DNA of 26,250 nucleotides from JBDNFP01 sp041689775 (GCA_041689775.1 JBDNFP010000344.1:1-26250), one strand, 5' to 3'. Numbered from the stretch's first letter, positions 16,177-25,721 are shown. Numbers and translations: made by a program. Notes: generated by a model from the letters alone, not told the origin.

Positions 16177-16220
16177 ACCGTTCCCGGTACCGTTCCCGAA
16201 AACTAGATTTTTACCGGGAA
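16177..16220. promoter_or_regulatory. Tandem and inverted repeats, candidate LacI operators
   Basis: ACCGTTCCCG occurs twice in tandem (16177-16186 and 16189-16198) with a GT spacer. TTCCCGGTA (16181-16189) is repeated inverted as TACCGGGAA (16212-16220). This G+C-rich block stands out in an AT-rich region between the divergent sigma and lacI genes, and GTACC/GGTAC-centred dyads fit LacI-family operators. Binding is inferred. Confidence 0.55.
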
Positions 16221-16268
16221 TTGTTTGATTATTTTATAATTTACAAAAAGTTTCCTCATTTACTGCTG

Positions 16269-16299
16269 TTGGTAAACGGGTGCTTTCCTTGTACTTTTC
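16269..16299 (+). promoter_or_regulatory. Probable promoter of the LacI-family gene
   Basis: TTG (16269-16271), 20 bases, then TACTTTTC (16292-16299), one mismatch from TAnnTTTG, 24 bases before the ATG at 16324. The operator candidates lie upstream of it. Confidence 0.45.
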
Positions 16300-16323
16300 T
16301 AATATAAGTCCATCATTCAAATC

Positions 16324-17364
16324 ATGAAACGAGTTTCTGTAACGATCAAAGAAATAGCTAAACAGCTAAATGTTTCAAAATCAACTGTTTCAAGAGCTTT
16401 ACGTGACAGCTCCGAGATTAGCGAAGAGACTAAGCAGCGGGTTTTAGACTTGGCTCGGGAGCTCAATTACTCTCCCAACCCCATCGCGCTTAGCTTATTG
16501 AAAAACCGGACCAGAACGATTGGTATCATTGTGCCAGACATCGACAACCCGTTTTTTTCCATGGCGATTGGCGGTGTGGAAGACGTTGCGTACAGCCAAG
16601 GTTACCACGTGATGATCTACCAAAGTCATGATTCCTACGACCGGGAAAAGATTGATGTACGGCATATTGCTGATCGCCACGCCGATGGGCTTATTGTATC
16701 GGTAGCAAGTCGTTCACCTAATCACGGTCACTTTCTTGAATTACAAGAGAGCGGAATCCCTATCGTATTCTTTGATCGGGTCAGTAGTGAGGTAAAGACC
16801 CATAAGGTATTGGTGGACGACTACGAGGGGGCTTTTCAGGGTACGGAGCATTTGATTGAGCAAGGGTGTCGGCGTATAGCGCACATATCGGGACCGTTGA
16901 GCCTGACCATTAGCCGCAATCGCTATAATGGATATAGAGATGCGTTGATCAAACATAACCTATCCTTACGGGATGAATGGTTGGTATCGGCGGAGTATAA
17001 CCAGGAAGAAGGAACTGAAAGGGCGTATCAGCTTATGGCACTACGTGAGCGTCCGGATGCCATCTTTGCTGCCAGCGACCGCATAGCTATTGGGGTACAT
17101 TGGGCTCTGCGTCAGCTCGGGTACCGCATGCCGGAAGACGTAGCCTTGATGGGCTTTTCGAATCTAGCGATCTCATCTTTGATTGAGCCTCCGCTGAGTT
17201 CGGTGGCTCAGCCGTCTTTTCAGATGGGGCAGCAATCGGCCGAGTTACTGCTGGATTTGATCGAAAACAAAAAAAATACCCCGGAATCTTTCGAAACCAG
17301 GGTGCTCAAAACAAATTTAATCATTAGGGGATCAAGCCTAAAAAAATCAGCTTATCCGGTCTAG
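16324..17364 (+). CDS. LacI-family transcriptional regulator
   Basis: The 346-residue regulator begins with the LacI helix-turn-helix and hinge (VTIKEIAKQLNVSKSTVSRA at 6-25; recognition helix ends around 28; hinge NYSPNPIALSLL to about 60). The rest is a periplasmic-binding-protein-like ligand domain (IGIIVPDIDNPFFSMAIGGV at 66-85, PDAIFAASDRIAIG at about 241-254, VALMGFSNLAIS at about 275-286). It is divergent from the sigma/uronate run and the intervening 292 bases carry repeat sites, so it most likely controls those genes and itself, with a uronate or a pathway intermediate as ligand. Its last 18 bases overlap the end of the convergent DUF349 gene. Confidence 0.93.
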   Translation: MKRVSVTIKEIAKQLNVSKSTVSRALRDSSEISEETKQRVLDLARELNYSPNPIALSLLKNRTRTIGIIVPDIDNPFFSMAIGGVEDVAYSQGYHVMIYQSHDSYDREKIDVRHIADRHADGLIVSVASRSPNHGHFLELQESGIPIVFFDRVSSEVKTHKVLVDDYEGAFQGTEHLIEQGCRRIAHISGPLSLTISRNRYNGYRDALIKHNLSLRDEWLVSAEYNQEEGTERAYQLMALRERPDAIFAASDRIAIGVHWALRQLGYRMPEDVALMGFSNLAISSLIEPPLSSVAQPSFQMGQQSAELLLDLIENKKNTPESFETRVLKTNLIIRGSSLKKSAYPV

Positions 17365-18624
17365 CTTCCGCTGAAACTCCCGAAGAATCTTATCCTTCAT
17401 AGCGATTTTGCGTTTCTGAATATTCAGTCGACCCAGCATCCGCTTATCTTCGTCTTCGTTGCCAGTAAGGCTGCGGTCTACTTCTACGGTAGCGATTTCC
17501 AGATCACTACGCTCACGGTTTACCAGCCACTCCATTTCTCTGATTTGAGTGCGGAGTTGCTCTTCTTCGCTTTTCATCTCAAAAGCAGGGTACTTACGGC
17601 TGATCACACGGGCCAGGTAGCTAAGTTCAAAAATCTTATCGCAGGTAGAGCGGAATTTCTCCGCTAATTCTTTGTCAGCTAGTTTATAAGGAATCCTGAT
17701 ATCTTTCCACTTACTGAGCAGCACTTTGGCTTTTTCAGAGGCCAGTACGATGTTGTCGTTCCGTAAAGCATTGTCGGCTTGTTCGAGCAACTTCTGTTGT
17801 TCCAGAATCCGGGGGTCCACGCGTACCTTAGGTTCGATACCTTTGGCTAGGTTATATTTATCGTAGAAGAGTTTCAGGAAGTGGCGGTAGGCCTTATTGA
17901 TCTTGAAAAACTTCTTTGGAGGAACCTCACCAACGGCGTTCCAAGCATTCCGGATTTCACGGGTCTTGTTGTATGCAGTATCGAGGTCACTACTCCATGA
18001 AAGCTGTTTGACCAGTTTGATGATGCGCTCATATTCATCCACCCGGGCTTGTGTAATTTTGTTCTGCTCGGCAAAGAACTCTCGGCGTCGGTGAAAAAAG
18101 TCATCGAGTACTCCTTGAAACTGAGTATCTACTTCTTCCTGAAATTCGTTGTCGACCGGTCCGGTCCGGATCCATTTGGACTTTACTTCCTGAATGGTGT
18201 CGGTGGCTAGCTGCCAGTCTCCAATAGCGGCGGCTAATTTGGCATCTTCGATCAGCGCACGCTTGATTTCAAGGTTTTTGAGCTGATTCGCGAGGATTAA
18301 CTCCGTGAGGTAAGCCTCTGCTTTGTCAAGTTTTTCAAGTAAGGGAACAAAGTCGCCTATGGCATCAAAACCGATTAACTTGCGACGAAGTTGGATCAAT
18401 TTGGTGAGATACGAACCCTTGTTTTGGGCATCTTCAATCTCATCTTCCAGTAACGCTACTTTGTTGTCGGCAATGGTGAATCGATTCTTAAAATAATCAA
18501 TTGCTTCTTGTTCTGTTCTTTTTACCTCGCCAATCTGTCGGGCTGGAAAGTCGAGGTACCCTTTTAAAAATACTTTGCCATCTTCGACGTAGCCGTATTC
18601 TTTCGTTTGTTGGGCATTTTCCAT
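17347..18624 (-). CDS. DUF349-domain coiled-coil protein
   Basis: The 425-residue protein is rich in Lys, Glu and Asp and largely alpha-helical, with repeated DUF349 units, e.g. around WQLATDTIQEVKSKWIRTGP, ETREIRNAWNAVGEVPPKKF and ASEKAKVLLSKWKDIRIPYK, and long coiled-coil stretches. I prefer the ATG at 18624 (MENAQQTKEYGYVEDGK); a GTG at 18678 would add 18 residues but would reach within 15 bases of the divergent EttA start. The molecular function of DUF349 proteins is not well established; cytoplasmic location is likely as there is no signal or membrane segment. The 3' end overlaps lacI by 18 bases. The gene is probably conserved next to ettA by divergent arrangement only. Confidence 0.85.
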   Translation of the reverse strand: MENAQQTKEYGYVEDGKVFLKGYLDFPARQIGEVKRTEQEAIDYFKNRFTIADNKVALLEDEIEDAQNKGSYLTKLIQLRRKLIGFDAIGDFVPLLEKLDKAEAYLTELILANQLKNLEIKRALIEDAKLAAAIGDWQLATDTIQEVKSKWIRTGPVDNEFQEEVDTQFQGVLDDFFHRRREFFAEQNKITQARVDEYERIIKLVKQLSWSSDLDTAYNKTREIRNAWNAVGEVPPKKFFKINKAYRHFLKLFYDKYNLAKGIEPKVRVDPRILEQQKLLEQADNALRNDNIVLASEKAKVLLSKWKDIRIPYKLADKELAEKFRSTCDKIFELSYLARVISRKYPAFEMKSEEEQLRTQIREMEWLVNRERSDLEIATVEVDRSLTGNEDEDKRMLGRLNIQKRKIAMKDKILREFQRKLDRIS

Positions 18625-18692
18625 TATTTCACTTTTTATCTGCTGGTATAGGGTTAATTGACGATATTTGCCAAGCACAAATTAACTAAAAA

Positions 18693-20360
18693 ATGAGTAA
18701 CGAAACCATTATTTTCTCAATGGCGGGCGTTAGCAAGGTAATTCCCCCCAATCGTCACATCATAAAAAATATTTACTTATCCTTTTTCTATGGCGCTAAA
18801 ATAGGTGTTTTAGGATTAAATGGGTCAGGAAAATCTACCCTTTTACGCATCATTGCGGGCATTGATAAGGATTTTCAGGGTGAAGTTGTATTTTCGTCCG
18901 GTTACTCCGTCGGTATGCTTGAGCAGGAACCAATTCTTGATCCCGCTAAAACTGTCCGTGAGATAGTGGAGGAAGGAGTACAGGAAATAGTGGATCTACT
19001 CAAAGAATTCGATCAAATTAACGAAGCATTCGGAGAACCTGATGCAGATTTTGATAAACTTCTTGAGCGGCAAGGAGAAGTACAGGAGAAACTAGATGTC
19101 ACGGATGCCTGGAATCTGGACAATCGCCTGGAAATTGCCATGGATGCTTTACGGTGCCCACCTTCTGATTCATCGGTAGCCAATTTGTCCGGTGGAGAGA
19201 GGCGCCGAGTTGCCCTTTGTCGCCTATTATTGCGTCAACCGGATGTCCTACTACTTGACGAGCCTACCAACCACCTCGATGCTGAGTCGGTACTATGGTT
19301 GGAAGAGCACCTGCGTCAGTACAAGGGTACGGTCATTGCCGTAACGCACGATCGGTATTTCCTTGACAACGTGGCGGGCTGGATTCTGGAACTGGACCGT
19401 GGCGAGGGTATCCCCTGGAAGGGAAACTATACTTCTTGGCTGGAGCAAAAGCAGGAGCGCCTGGCCAAAGAGGAGAAGCAGGAGTCGAAGCGCCAGAAAA
19501 CGCTGCAACGTGAGTTGGAGTGGGTACGCATGGCACCGAAGGCGCGTCAGGCCAAATCCAAGGCACGCTTGGGAGCCTACGAAAAAATGCTCAGTGAAGA
19601 CGGCCGCGAGAAGGAAAGTAAGCTGGAACTCTTCATCCCGCCCGGACCCCGTTTGGGGAGCAAGGTCATTGAAGCCAATAATATCATGATGGCTTATGGC
19701 GATAAGCTACTGTACGAGGACTTGAACTTTACCTTACCTCCCGCCGGAATCGTCGGAGTTATTGGCCCTAACGGTGCTGGTAAGACTACTCTCTTCAAGC
19801 TTATAACCGGACAGGAACAACCACTCAAAGGAAACTTCGATGTAGGTGATACCGTACAATGGTCCTACGTGGATCAGGCGCACGACAACCTTGCTCCTGA
19901 GAAAACCGTCTTTGAGACTATCTCAGAAGGTAGCGAATGGGTCATGCTGGGTGGAAAGCAGGTGAACGCCCGCGCTTATGTGAGTAAGTTTAACTTTGCG
20001 GGTTCGGACCAGGAAAAGAAGGTAGGTAATCTTTCGGGTGGAGAGCGTAACCGGGTACACTTGGCCATGACCCTGAAAGAAGGCGGAAACCTGCTGCTAC
20101 TTGACGAGCCTACCAACGATCTCGACGTGAATACGCTCCGGGCGCTGGAAGAAGGTCTCGAAAACTTTGCCGGTTGCGCCGTGGTTATTTCCCACGACCG
20201 CTGGTTCCTTGACCGCATTGCTACCCACATTCTGGCATTTGAAGGAGACTCGCAGGTATACTGGTTTGAAGGTAACTTCTCCGATTACGAAGAGAACCGC
20301 AAAAAACGCCTTGGTAATGACGCTACGCCGAAGCGGATTAAGTATAAGAAACTAGCCTAG
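18693..20360 (+). CDS. ettA: ABC-F translation factor EttA (energy-dependent translational throttle)
   Basis: The 555-residue soluble protein has two ATP-binding domains and no membrane part. The first has Walker A GLNGSGKST (about 42-50), signature LSGGERRRVAL and Walker B LLLDEPTNHLD; the second has GPNGAGKTT (about 355-363), LSGGERNRVHL and LLLDEPTNDLD. Length equals E. coli EttA (555), and the linker VRMAPKARQAKSKARLGAYE plus the arm-like insert (about residues 95-140) are typical. EttA binds the ribosomal E site and regulates the first peptide bond according to ATP/ADP. It is divergent from DUF349 and followed by a terminator. A 7/8 match to the -7 element (GATATTTG, 18663-18670) lies 22 bases upstream. 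Confidence 0.95.
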   Translation: MSNETIIFSMAGVSKVIPPNRHIIKNIYLSFFYGAKIGVLGLNGSGKSTLLRIIAGIDKDFQGEVVFSSGYSVGMLEQEPILDPAKTVREIVEEGVQEIVDLLKEFDQINEAFGEPDADFDKLLERQGEVQEKLDVTDAWNLDNRLEIAMDALRCPPSDSSVANLSGGERRRVALCRLLLRQPDVLLLDEPTNHLDAESVLWLEEHLRQYKGTVIAVTHDRYFLDNVAGWILELDRGEGIPWKGNYTSWLEQKQERLAKEEKQESKRQKTLQRELEWVRMAPKARQAKSKARLGAYEKMLSEDGREKESKLELFIPPGPRLGSKVIEANNIMMAYGDKLLYEDLNFTLPPAGIVGVIGPNGAGKTTLFKLITGQEQPLKGNFDVGDTVQWSYVDQAHDNLAPEKTVFETISEGSEWVMLGGKQVNARAYVSKFNFAGSDQEKKVGNLSGGERNRVHLAMTLKEGGNLLLLDEPTNDLDVNTLRALEEGLENFAGCAVVISHDRWFLDRIATHILAFEGDSQVYWFEGNFSDYEENRKKRLGNDATPKRIKYKKLA

Positions 20361-20408
20361 GAATATTGACCAACGAAAGCCAATCCAGGTTATAGAGTAT
20401 AAATTATA

Positions 20409-20445
20409 GAAACAGGCTGCCTTCCGGGGCAGCCTGTTTCTTTTT
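20409..20445 (+). terminator. Intrinsic terminator of ettA
   Basis: GAAACAGGCTGCC (20409-20421) pairs over 13 bp with GGCAGCCTGTTTC (20428-20440) with a 6-base loop, followed by five T (20441-20445). It lies 49 bases after the ettA stop. Confidence 0.92.
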
Positions 20446-20472
20446 GCCCCCCCCGCTTCACGTATACTCCTA

Positions 20473-20504
20473 TTTGCAAAACGACACCCCTGATCGTATT
20501 TTTG
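20473..20504 (+). promoter_or_regulatory. Bacteroidota-type promoter of the tricorn-like protease
   Basis: TTTG (20473-20476), 20 bases, TATTTTTG (20497-20504): exact matches to both elements. The ATG at 20543 is 38 bases downstream. It sits just after the ettA terminator, so the protease is transcribed on its own. Confidence 0.75.
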
Positions 20505-20542
20505 GATCTTATTCGATTTATAACATCCATCAACCTATTCAA

Positions 20543-23500
20543 ATGTCTAAATTCTTGCGGCACCTTTTTTCTGGTCTTGCCCTACTCATGGCACATGGGC
20601 TGTCGGCTCAGGAAGCCCCTACCTGGATGCGCTATCCAAGCTTGTCGCCGGATGGCAAAACCATCGTTTTTACCTACAAAGGAGATCTGTGGAAAGTGGC
20701 CGCCTCAGGCGGAAATGCTACCCCTCTTACGCTTCACGAGGCCCAGGACTTTATGCCCGTTTGGTCGCGCGATGGTAAGTCCATTGCGTTTGCGTCGGAT
20801 CGCTTCGGGAATTTTGATGTATTCCTGATTCCCGTGGAGGGAGGAGAGCCCAAGCGCCTGACCTACCATTCTGCCGACGAGTCTCCCTATGATTTCACGC
20901 CCGATGGTAAGTCGGTGATATTTGGGGCCGCCCGTCAGGACCTGGCCGCCAACCGCCAATTTCCGACGGGGTCGCAGCCGGAACTCTACTCAGTACCGGT
21001 TAAAGGTGGTCGCGTAGCGCAGTTGCTAAGTACCCCCGCGGAAGACGTGAAATATAGTAAGGACGGCACCAAGCTAATTTACCACGATAAAAAAGGGGGC
21101 GAAAACGCCTGGCGTAAGCACCATACTTCTTCCATCACGCGTGATATCTGGGTGTATGACGTTAAATCCAATAAGCACACGAAGCTTACCACCTTTAACG
21201 GCGAGGACCGTACCCCAATTTTGGCCGAAGATGGTAAGACGATCTATTTCCTGAGTGAACGTTCCGGCTCGTTCAACGTGTACCGTATGAACATGGATAC
21301 ACCGGCTACCGCCGAAGCCCTGACTTCCTTGAAAAAGCACCCCGTTCGTTTTTTGAGCCGGGCCAATGATGGTACTCTGGCGTTTGGTTACGACGGCGAG
21401 ATTTATACCTTGAAGCCGGGTGCTAAACCCCAAAAGGTGGCTATTCAGATAGCCTCCGATACTCGTACTAACAATGAGAATATACTGGCCGTTAATAGTG
21501 GCGCACGTGGTATGGCCATATCACCCAATGGAAAAGAAGCTGCCTTCATATTTAGGGGAGAGGTATTTGTAACGTCCGTGGACGGTAGCATGACCAAGCG
21601 AATTACCAACACACCCGGCCAAGAGCAAGGGGCAAGTTTTTCGCCCGACGGAAAATCGCTGTTGTATGCTTCTGAGCGGGGTAAAAGCTGGAATATCTAC
21701 GAAACCCGCGTCAGCCGCAAGGAAGAGCCCTTCTTTTACGGATCAACGGTACTGAAGGAAACCGTTGTGATTGAGAATGGTAAAGAAAACTATCAGCCAG
21801 TTTACTCGCCCAATGGTAAGGAAATCGCCTACATCGAAGACCGCATGACGCTGAAAATCCTGAATTTGGTCACGAAGAAGACCCGTACCATCCTGACCGA
21901 TCAGGAGTTGTTTTCTTCCCGCGACAACGATCAGTACTTTGAATGGAGTCCCGACAGTAAGTGGATTCTGTTTGATTACAGCGTACCGGGTATTGCGCCC
22001 GGTGAGATAGGCCTCATTGCCGCCGACGGTAAAGGAAAGGTCATCAACCTGACCGAAAATGGTTTTCGTGATTACCGCCCCAAGTGGGCGCAGGGTGGTA
22101 AGGTAATGCTGTGGTTCAGCAACCGCGACGGACTACGTAGCCAAGCCCAGAGTGGTAGTTCGCAGGCGGATGTTTACGCCTTGTTTATGACTCAAAAAGG
22201 GTTTGATGACTTCAATATGAGCAAGGAGGATGCCGCGTTGGCCAAGGAACTGGCCAAGAATGCCAAGGGTGATTCAACTAAAAAGAAGACTGTAGCCAAG
22301 GATTCTCTCCTGACTTTCGACTGGGAAGGTCTAACGGATCGCAAAGAAAAACTGACCATTCATTCATCGAGCCTTTCGGATGCACTGCTGAGTAAGGATG
22401 GCGAAACGTTGTACTATCTCGCCCGTTTTGAAAAAGGTTACAACCTGTGGAGTACCAACCTCCGCACCAAGGAGACTAAGCAGCTCATCGGCCTGAATTC
22501 TGGTGGAGGCTCCATGGAGTGGGACAAAGAGCAGAAGAATATTTTCTTGAATACAGATGGTAAAATTCTAAAAATAGATCCCGAGAAATCCAAGCAGGAG
22601 AGCGTGAGTATCAAAGGAGAAATGACGCTGGACGTAGCGGCAGAGCGGCAGTTTATGTTTGAGCACGTATGGCGTCGTACCAAGGAGACGTTTTATACCG
22701 CCAGCTTTCACGGAGTCGATTGGGATAGCTACAAGCCCGACTACGAAAAGTACCTGCCCCATATTGGTACCAACCACGAGTTTGCTGAAATGCTGAGCGA
22801 AATGCTGGGCGAACTCAACGTTTCCCACAGTGGAGCGCGGTATGGCTCATCAAACCCTACCGACGACGTTACGGCTGCCTTGGGTGCATTTTATGATCCA
22901 GCCTATACAGGTAACGGGGTACGTATCGAAGAGGTGATCAAAGGCGGACCGCTGGACAAAGCGAACCTGGCCGTAAAATCCGGGGTAATCATCGAAGCCA
23001 TCGACGGTGAAACCATCACACCCGACCTTGACCTAACGCAGTACCTCAACCGAAAAGCGGATAAAAATACGCTGTTGACGCTGGCAGAAGGCACTGCCCG
23101 GCGTGAGATTGTGGTGAAGCCTATTACCGCTAGCCAAGAAAATCGTTTGTTGTATACCCGCTGGGTGAAGCGTAATCAAGAAGAGGTAGAGCGCCTGAGC
23201 AAAGGTACCCTCGGCTACGTGCACATACCGGGAATGAACGATGGTTCCTACCGCACTACCTACGAGGAAATCATGGGTAAGTACGCGGGAAAGAAGGGTA
23301 TCGTGATTGATACCCGTTTTAACGGTGGTGGTGATTTGGTAGCGGACCTCGCCATGTTCCTGAGCGGAAAGAAATTTTTAGATTATACGACCGATACCCG
23401 TAGTAATGGCTACGAGCCCAACTTCCGCTGGACCAAACCTAGTGTGTCGCTGGCCAACGAGGCAAACTACTCCGATGGGCATTGCTATGCCTTCATGGTG

Positions 23501-23758
23501 CAGGATCAGAAGATCAATAAGTTGGTAGGTATGCCCGTGCCGGGTACTTGTACCTTTGCGGGTTGGGAGTCGTTGCAGGATAACAGCATCCGCTGGGGTG
23601 TACCTCCCGTAGGTGTAAAAACCATGCAGGGCCAGTACCTTGAAAACGCCCAAACTGAACCCGATGTGCTTGTATCGAACGACTACGAATCGGTGATCAA
23701 AGTAAAAGACGCTCAGCTTGAAAAAGCAGTGGAGGTACTTTTACAGGAAGTAAAGTAA
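20543..23758 (+). CDS. Secreted tricorn-like S41 peptidase
   Basis: From the ATG at 20543 the protein has 1071 residues. It starts with a signal peptide (charged SKFLRH, then a hydrophobic run to GLSAQ at about 23). Residues 25-690 contain many TolB-like/WD40-like propeller repeats, e.g. YPSLSPDGKTIVFTYKGDLW and PVWSRDGKSIAFASDRFGNFDVFLI. A PDZ domain (about 790-850) and an S41 catalytic domain (about 890-1060) follow. By alignment with archaeal tricorn, His762 (VSHSG) and Ser977 (NYSDGHC) are likely catalytic, and TRFNGGGDLVAD (about 921-932) forms the oxyanion region. It probably degrades peptides in the periplasm or outside the cell. Residues upstream of the ATG lie in the promoter and terminator, so a longer N-terminus is rejected. 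Length is typical of bacterial tricorn homologues. Confidence 0.93.
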   Translation: MSKFLRHLFSGLALLMAHGLSAQEAPTWMRYPSLSPDGKTIVFTYKGDLWKVAASGGNATPLTLHEAQDFMPVWSRDGKSIAFASDRFGNFDVFLIPVEGGEPKRLTYHSADESPYDFTPDGKSVIFGAARQDLAANRQFPTGSQPELYSVPVKGGRVAQLLSTPAEDVKYSKDGTKLIYHDKKGGENAWRKHHTSSITRDIWVYDVKSNKHTKLTTFNGEDRTPILAEDGKTIYFLSERSGSFNVYRMNMDTPATAEALTSLKKHPVRFLSRANDGTLAFGYDGEIYTLKPGAKPQKVAIQIASDTRTNNENILAVNSGARGMAISPNGKEAAFIFRGEVFVTSVDGSMTKRITNTPGQEQGASFSPDGKSLLYASERGKSWNIYETRVSRKEEPFFYGSTVLKETVVIENGKENYQPVYSPNGKEIAYIEDRMTLKILNLVTKKTRTILTDQELFSSRDNDQYFEWSPDSKWILFDYSVPGIAPGEIGLIAADGKGKVINLTENGFRDYRPKWAQGGKVMLWFSNRDGLRSQAQSGSSQADVYALFMTQKGFDDFNMSKEDAALAKELAKNAKGDSTKKKTVAKDSLLTFDWEGLTDRKEKLTIHSSSLSDALLSKDGETLYYLARFEKGYNLWSTNLRTKETKQLIGLNSGGGSMEWDKEQKNIFLNTDGKILKIDPEKSKQESVSIKGEMTLDVAAERQFMFEHVWRRTKETFYTASFHGVDWDSYKPDYEKYLPHIGTNHEFAEMLSEMLGELNVSHSGARYGSSNPTDDVTAALGAFYDPAYTGNGVRIEEVIKGGPLDKANLAVKSGVIIEAIDGETITPDLDLTQYLNRKADKNTLLTLAEGTARREIVVKPITASQENRLLYTRWVKRNQEEVERLSKGTLGYVHIPGMNDGSYRTTYEEIMGKYAGKKGIVIDTRFNGGGDLVADLAMFLSGKKFLDYTTDTRSNGYEPNFRWTKPSVSLANEANYSDGHCYAFMVQDQKINKLVGMPVPGTCTFAGWESLQDNSIRWGVPPVGVKTMQGQYLENAQTEPDVLVSNDYESVIKVKDAQLEKAVEVLLQEVK

Positions 23759-23777
23759 GAAATAGGAACGATTACTG

Positions 23778-23813
23778 AAAGGTTTGTCCTCCTCCGGAGG
23801 GCAGACCTTTTTT
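23778..23813 (+). terminator. Intrinsic terminator of the tricorn-like gene
   Basis: A 15-bp stem (23778-23792 with 23796-23810) containing two G-U pairs, a 3-base loop and six T (23808-23813). It begins 20 bases after the stop. The convergent SHOCT gene ends 8 bases beyond the T-run; on the minus strand the stem is followed only by a weak T-run. Confidence 0.88.
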
Positions 23814-23820
23814 GTTGTCT

Positions 23821-24030
23821 TTACGCTATACCTTGTTTGATTTCTTCAAACTGCTCTTTGGTAATTTCGCCTTTGGCGAAGCGTGCTATTAGAATATCGA
23901 GGGGAGTTTCTTTGGCCTTGCTACCAGATAGCGGTGAAGAGTTCTTGAACATAAAATATATCATAAGACAGACTAGCAGGAAGAAAAGCCATACTCCCCA
24001 ACTCATATTCCAATAGTTTTCATGCATCAT
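23821..24030 (-). CDS. SHOCT-domain small membrane protein
   Basis: The 69-residue protein has one transmembrane helix (about 11-28, WGVWLFFLLVCLMIYFMF), a Gly/Ser/Lys linker, and a C-terminal SHOCT motif (LDILIARFAKGEITKEQFEEIKQGI, about 44-68). SHOCT domains are short oligomerising tails found in many small membrane proteins; the function is unknown. The start could be Met 1 or Met 2. It is a single gene, convergent with the protease; the decayed transporter lies upstream on the same strand, separated by about 120 bases without a recognised promoter. Confidence 0.85.
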   Translation of the reverse strand: MMHENYWNMSWGVWLFFLLVCLMIYFMFKNSSPLSGSKAKETPLDILIARFAKGEITKEQFEEIKQGIA

Positions 24031-24149
24031 GGCCGTATACTGTTTAGTGCAGGTAAGTTTACGCTTACTCTACGGGCTAAACAATGATTCTCGTCATGCT
24101 TTAAGATGTTCCTTATCAGTGGAGTATAGGTAGTTTTGTTAAGAGTAAC

Positions 24150-25670
24150 TCATAAATAAATGCCAATCACCAGCGCAGTAGCGCACAGTACGAACAGCCC
24201 AATGAGAAAGGGGGAATAAACCGAAGCCATACTTTCACACTAACGTTGACCATTGCCAATACGGTTAGGATCATGCCAGTAGGGGCCACAAATAACATTA
24301 TACCCATTCCGTACAAGTAGGCATTGACGATTTCTCGTCCGGGAATATTGATAATAATGGCCAGGGTACCCATGATGGTCATAGTAAGTACTGCCATACC
24401 CGAGGCAGAGCTGATAAAGAGGATAAATGCTAGAAAAAATACCATCACGATGACGATAAATAATGCCGGTGATATTCCCTGAATTACCTGAGCGGTATAG
24501 TACAGAATGGAGTCAGTAACCTGCCCCTCGTTGAGTACAATGGTGACGCCCGGGGCCATCCCTACCACAAAGGCAACGGGGAGCAGGCTTTCGGCTCCTT
24601 TGATAAATTCATTGACAAAAGCTTTTTCACCCATATGTATTACTACCGCCAGTAGTAGCGAAAAAGCCAGAAATAACGTAGACATTTCGAGGGTCCACTA
24701 GTCGAGTACTACTACCCCGAAAATCATACCTACAAAGGTCAAGACGTAGATAGAAATAGTAGCTTAGTTTTCAGGTCGAGGGGAGGAGGGGTTGCCTATT
24801 GATCAATTGCTATTTCGTAGGGAGGTTTTACGTGGCCGTCGAGCTGGTACACGAGGGAAGTCGTGGGGTCTTTCCTGACCATGGCGGCGTACCGCAGGAT
24901 ATAGGTAATCGGGAAAGCGTTAAGAATCACAAAGAAGATCAGTCGTTCGTAGAGGCCGTCCATCCAGTTGATATCGGCGGCGTTGGAGGCAATAATGGTA
25001 GAAAACGGGTTAGAGAAGGCTACTACACCTCCCAATGTAGTACCGCCAAAAATAATGGCGAAAGGTACTAACAGGTCGTAACCAGCAGCCAGGAATAACG
25101 GGACCAATAGCGGGTAAAAAACCAGACTTTCAGCGTCCATTTCGAAGGTGGCACCCATCAGCGAAAATACCAGGGTAAGAACAGCAATCAGCCAGGGCTC
25201 GTGGCCGCGCATGGCGTAGGTCAGGGAAGCAATACCCTTGAACATGGCCCCGTGGCGTTGAAGATATACATGAATCCACCGATGAGCAGAATGAACAGCA
25301 CAATATCAATGGTATCGATAATCCCTTTGATGGGAGCCTGTAAAATTTCGAGTATACCCTGTGGGTTTTGTGCACTTTTATGGTAGGTGTCGGGCACTGA
25401 TACCTACCGGTGGATGTCACCATTACAGAATTTATCAACCGGAATTTTCACCGAAAGATCGTCCAGAGTATTCTGGGTTAGGCGTACATCTCCTTCGGGG
25501 GTAGTCATCACAAACGCTTTATTGTCGTCCACCAGGAGTTTGCTATATGTTCCGGCGGGTAGCAGCCAAGTACTGATTACCGCTAGTACGATGACCCCCA
25601 TCAAGATCGTAAGAGGTTCGGGAAACATCTTGAGGGTAAACATTTTGGGTGCTGCCATACTTGCCGCCAA
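24150..25670 (-). pseudogene. Decayed YfcC-type membrane transporter
   Basis: Read on the minus strand, the segment encodes a polytopic carrier of about 500 residues in the YfcC / C4-dicarboxylate-carrier-like family (opening PLTILMGVIVLAVISTWLLPAGTYSKL; later FGGTTLGGVVAFSNPFSTI and LLPVAFVVGMAPG). It is broken at six places. In-frame TAG codons occur at 25406-25404, 24798-24796 and 24700-24698. Single-base shifts occur in the G-run at 25251-25248 (one G missing), near 24743-24745, and in the C-run near 24208-24214. Each time the family-like reading continues in the next frame, to a TGA at 24152-24150. Multiple lesions argue for a real pseudogene rather than one sequencing error. Substrate is unknown; carboxylates or peptides/amino acids are suggested by the family only. 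Confidence 0.85.
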
Positions 25671-25721
25671 GGTAGTTTATAGGTACTTGAAGATAAAAAT
25701 ACTCCGTGTGTACCAATGATG

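Noticed and set aside
18625..18678. GTG start for the DUF349 protein
   Set aside because: It would leave 14 bases to the divergent ettA start and no room for promoters; the ATG at 18624 gives a typical N-terminus.
20444..20542. N-terminal extension of the tricorn-like protein by 33 residues
   Set aside because: It begins at a TTG inside the ettA terminator T-run and crosses the promoter; the ATG at 20543 is followed at once by a signal peptide.
24167..24685. Separate small membrane proteins at 24167-24685, 24796-25245 and 25404-25670
   Set aside because: The pieces join in order into one transporter with continuing family-like sequence between them, so they are fragments of a single broken gene.
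25130..25438. A 102-codon minus-strand frame across the middle of the decayed transporter
   Set aside because: Its product has no membrane pattern or family resemblance, whereas the other frame reads as transporter helices through the same bases.
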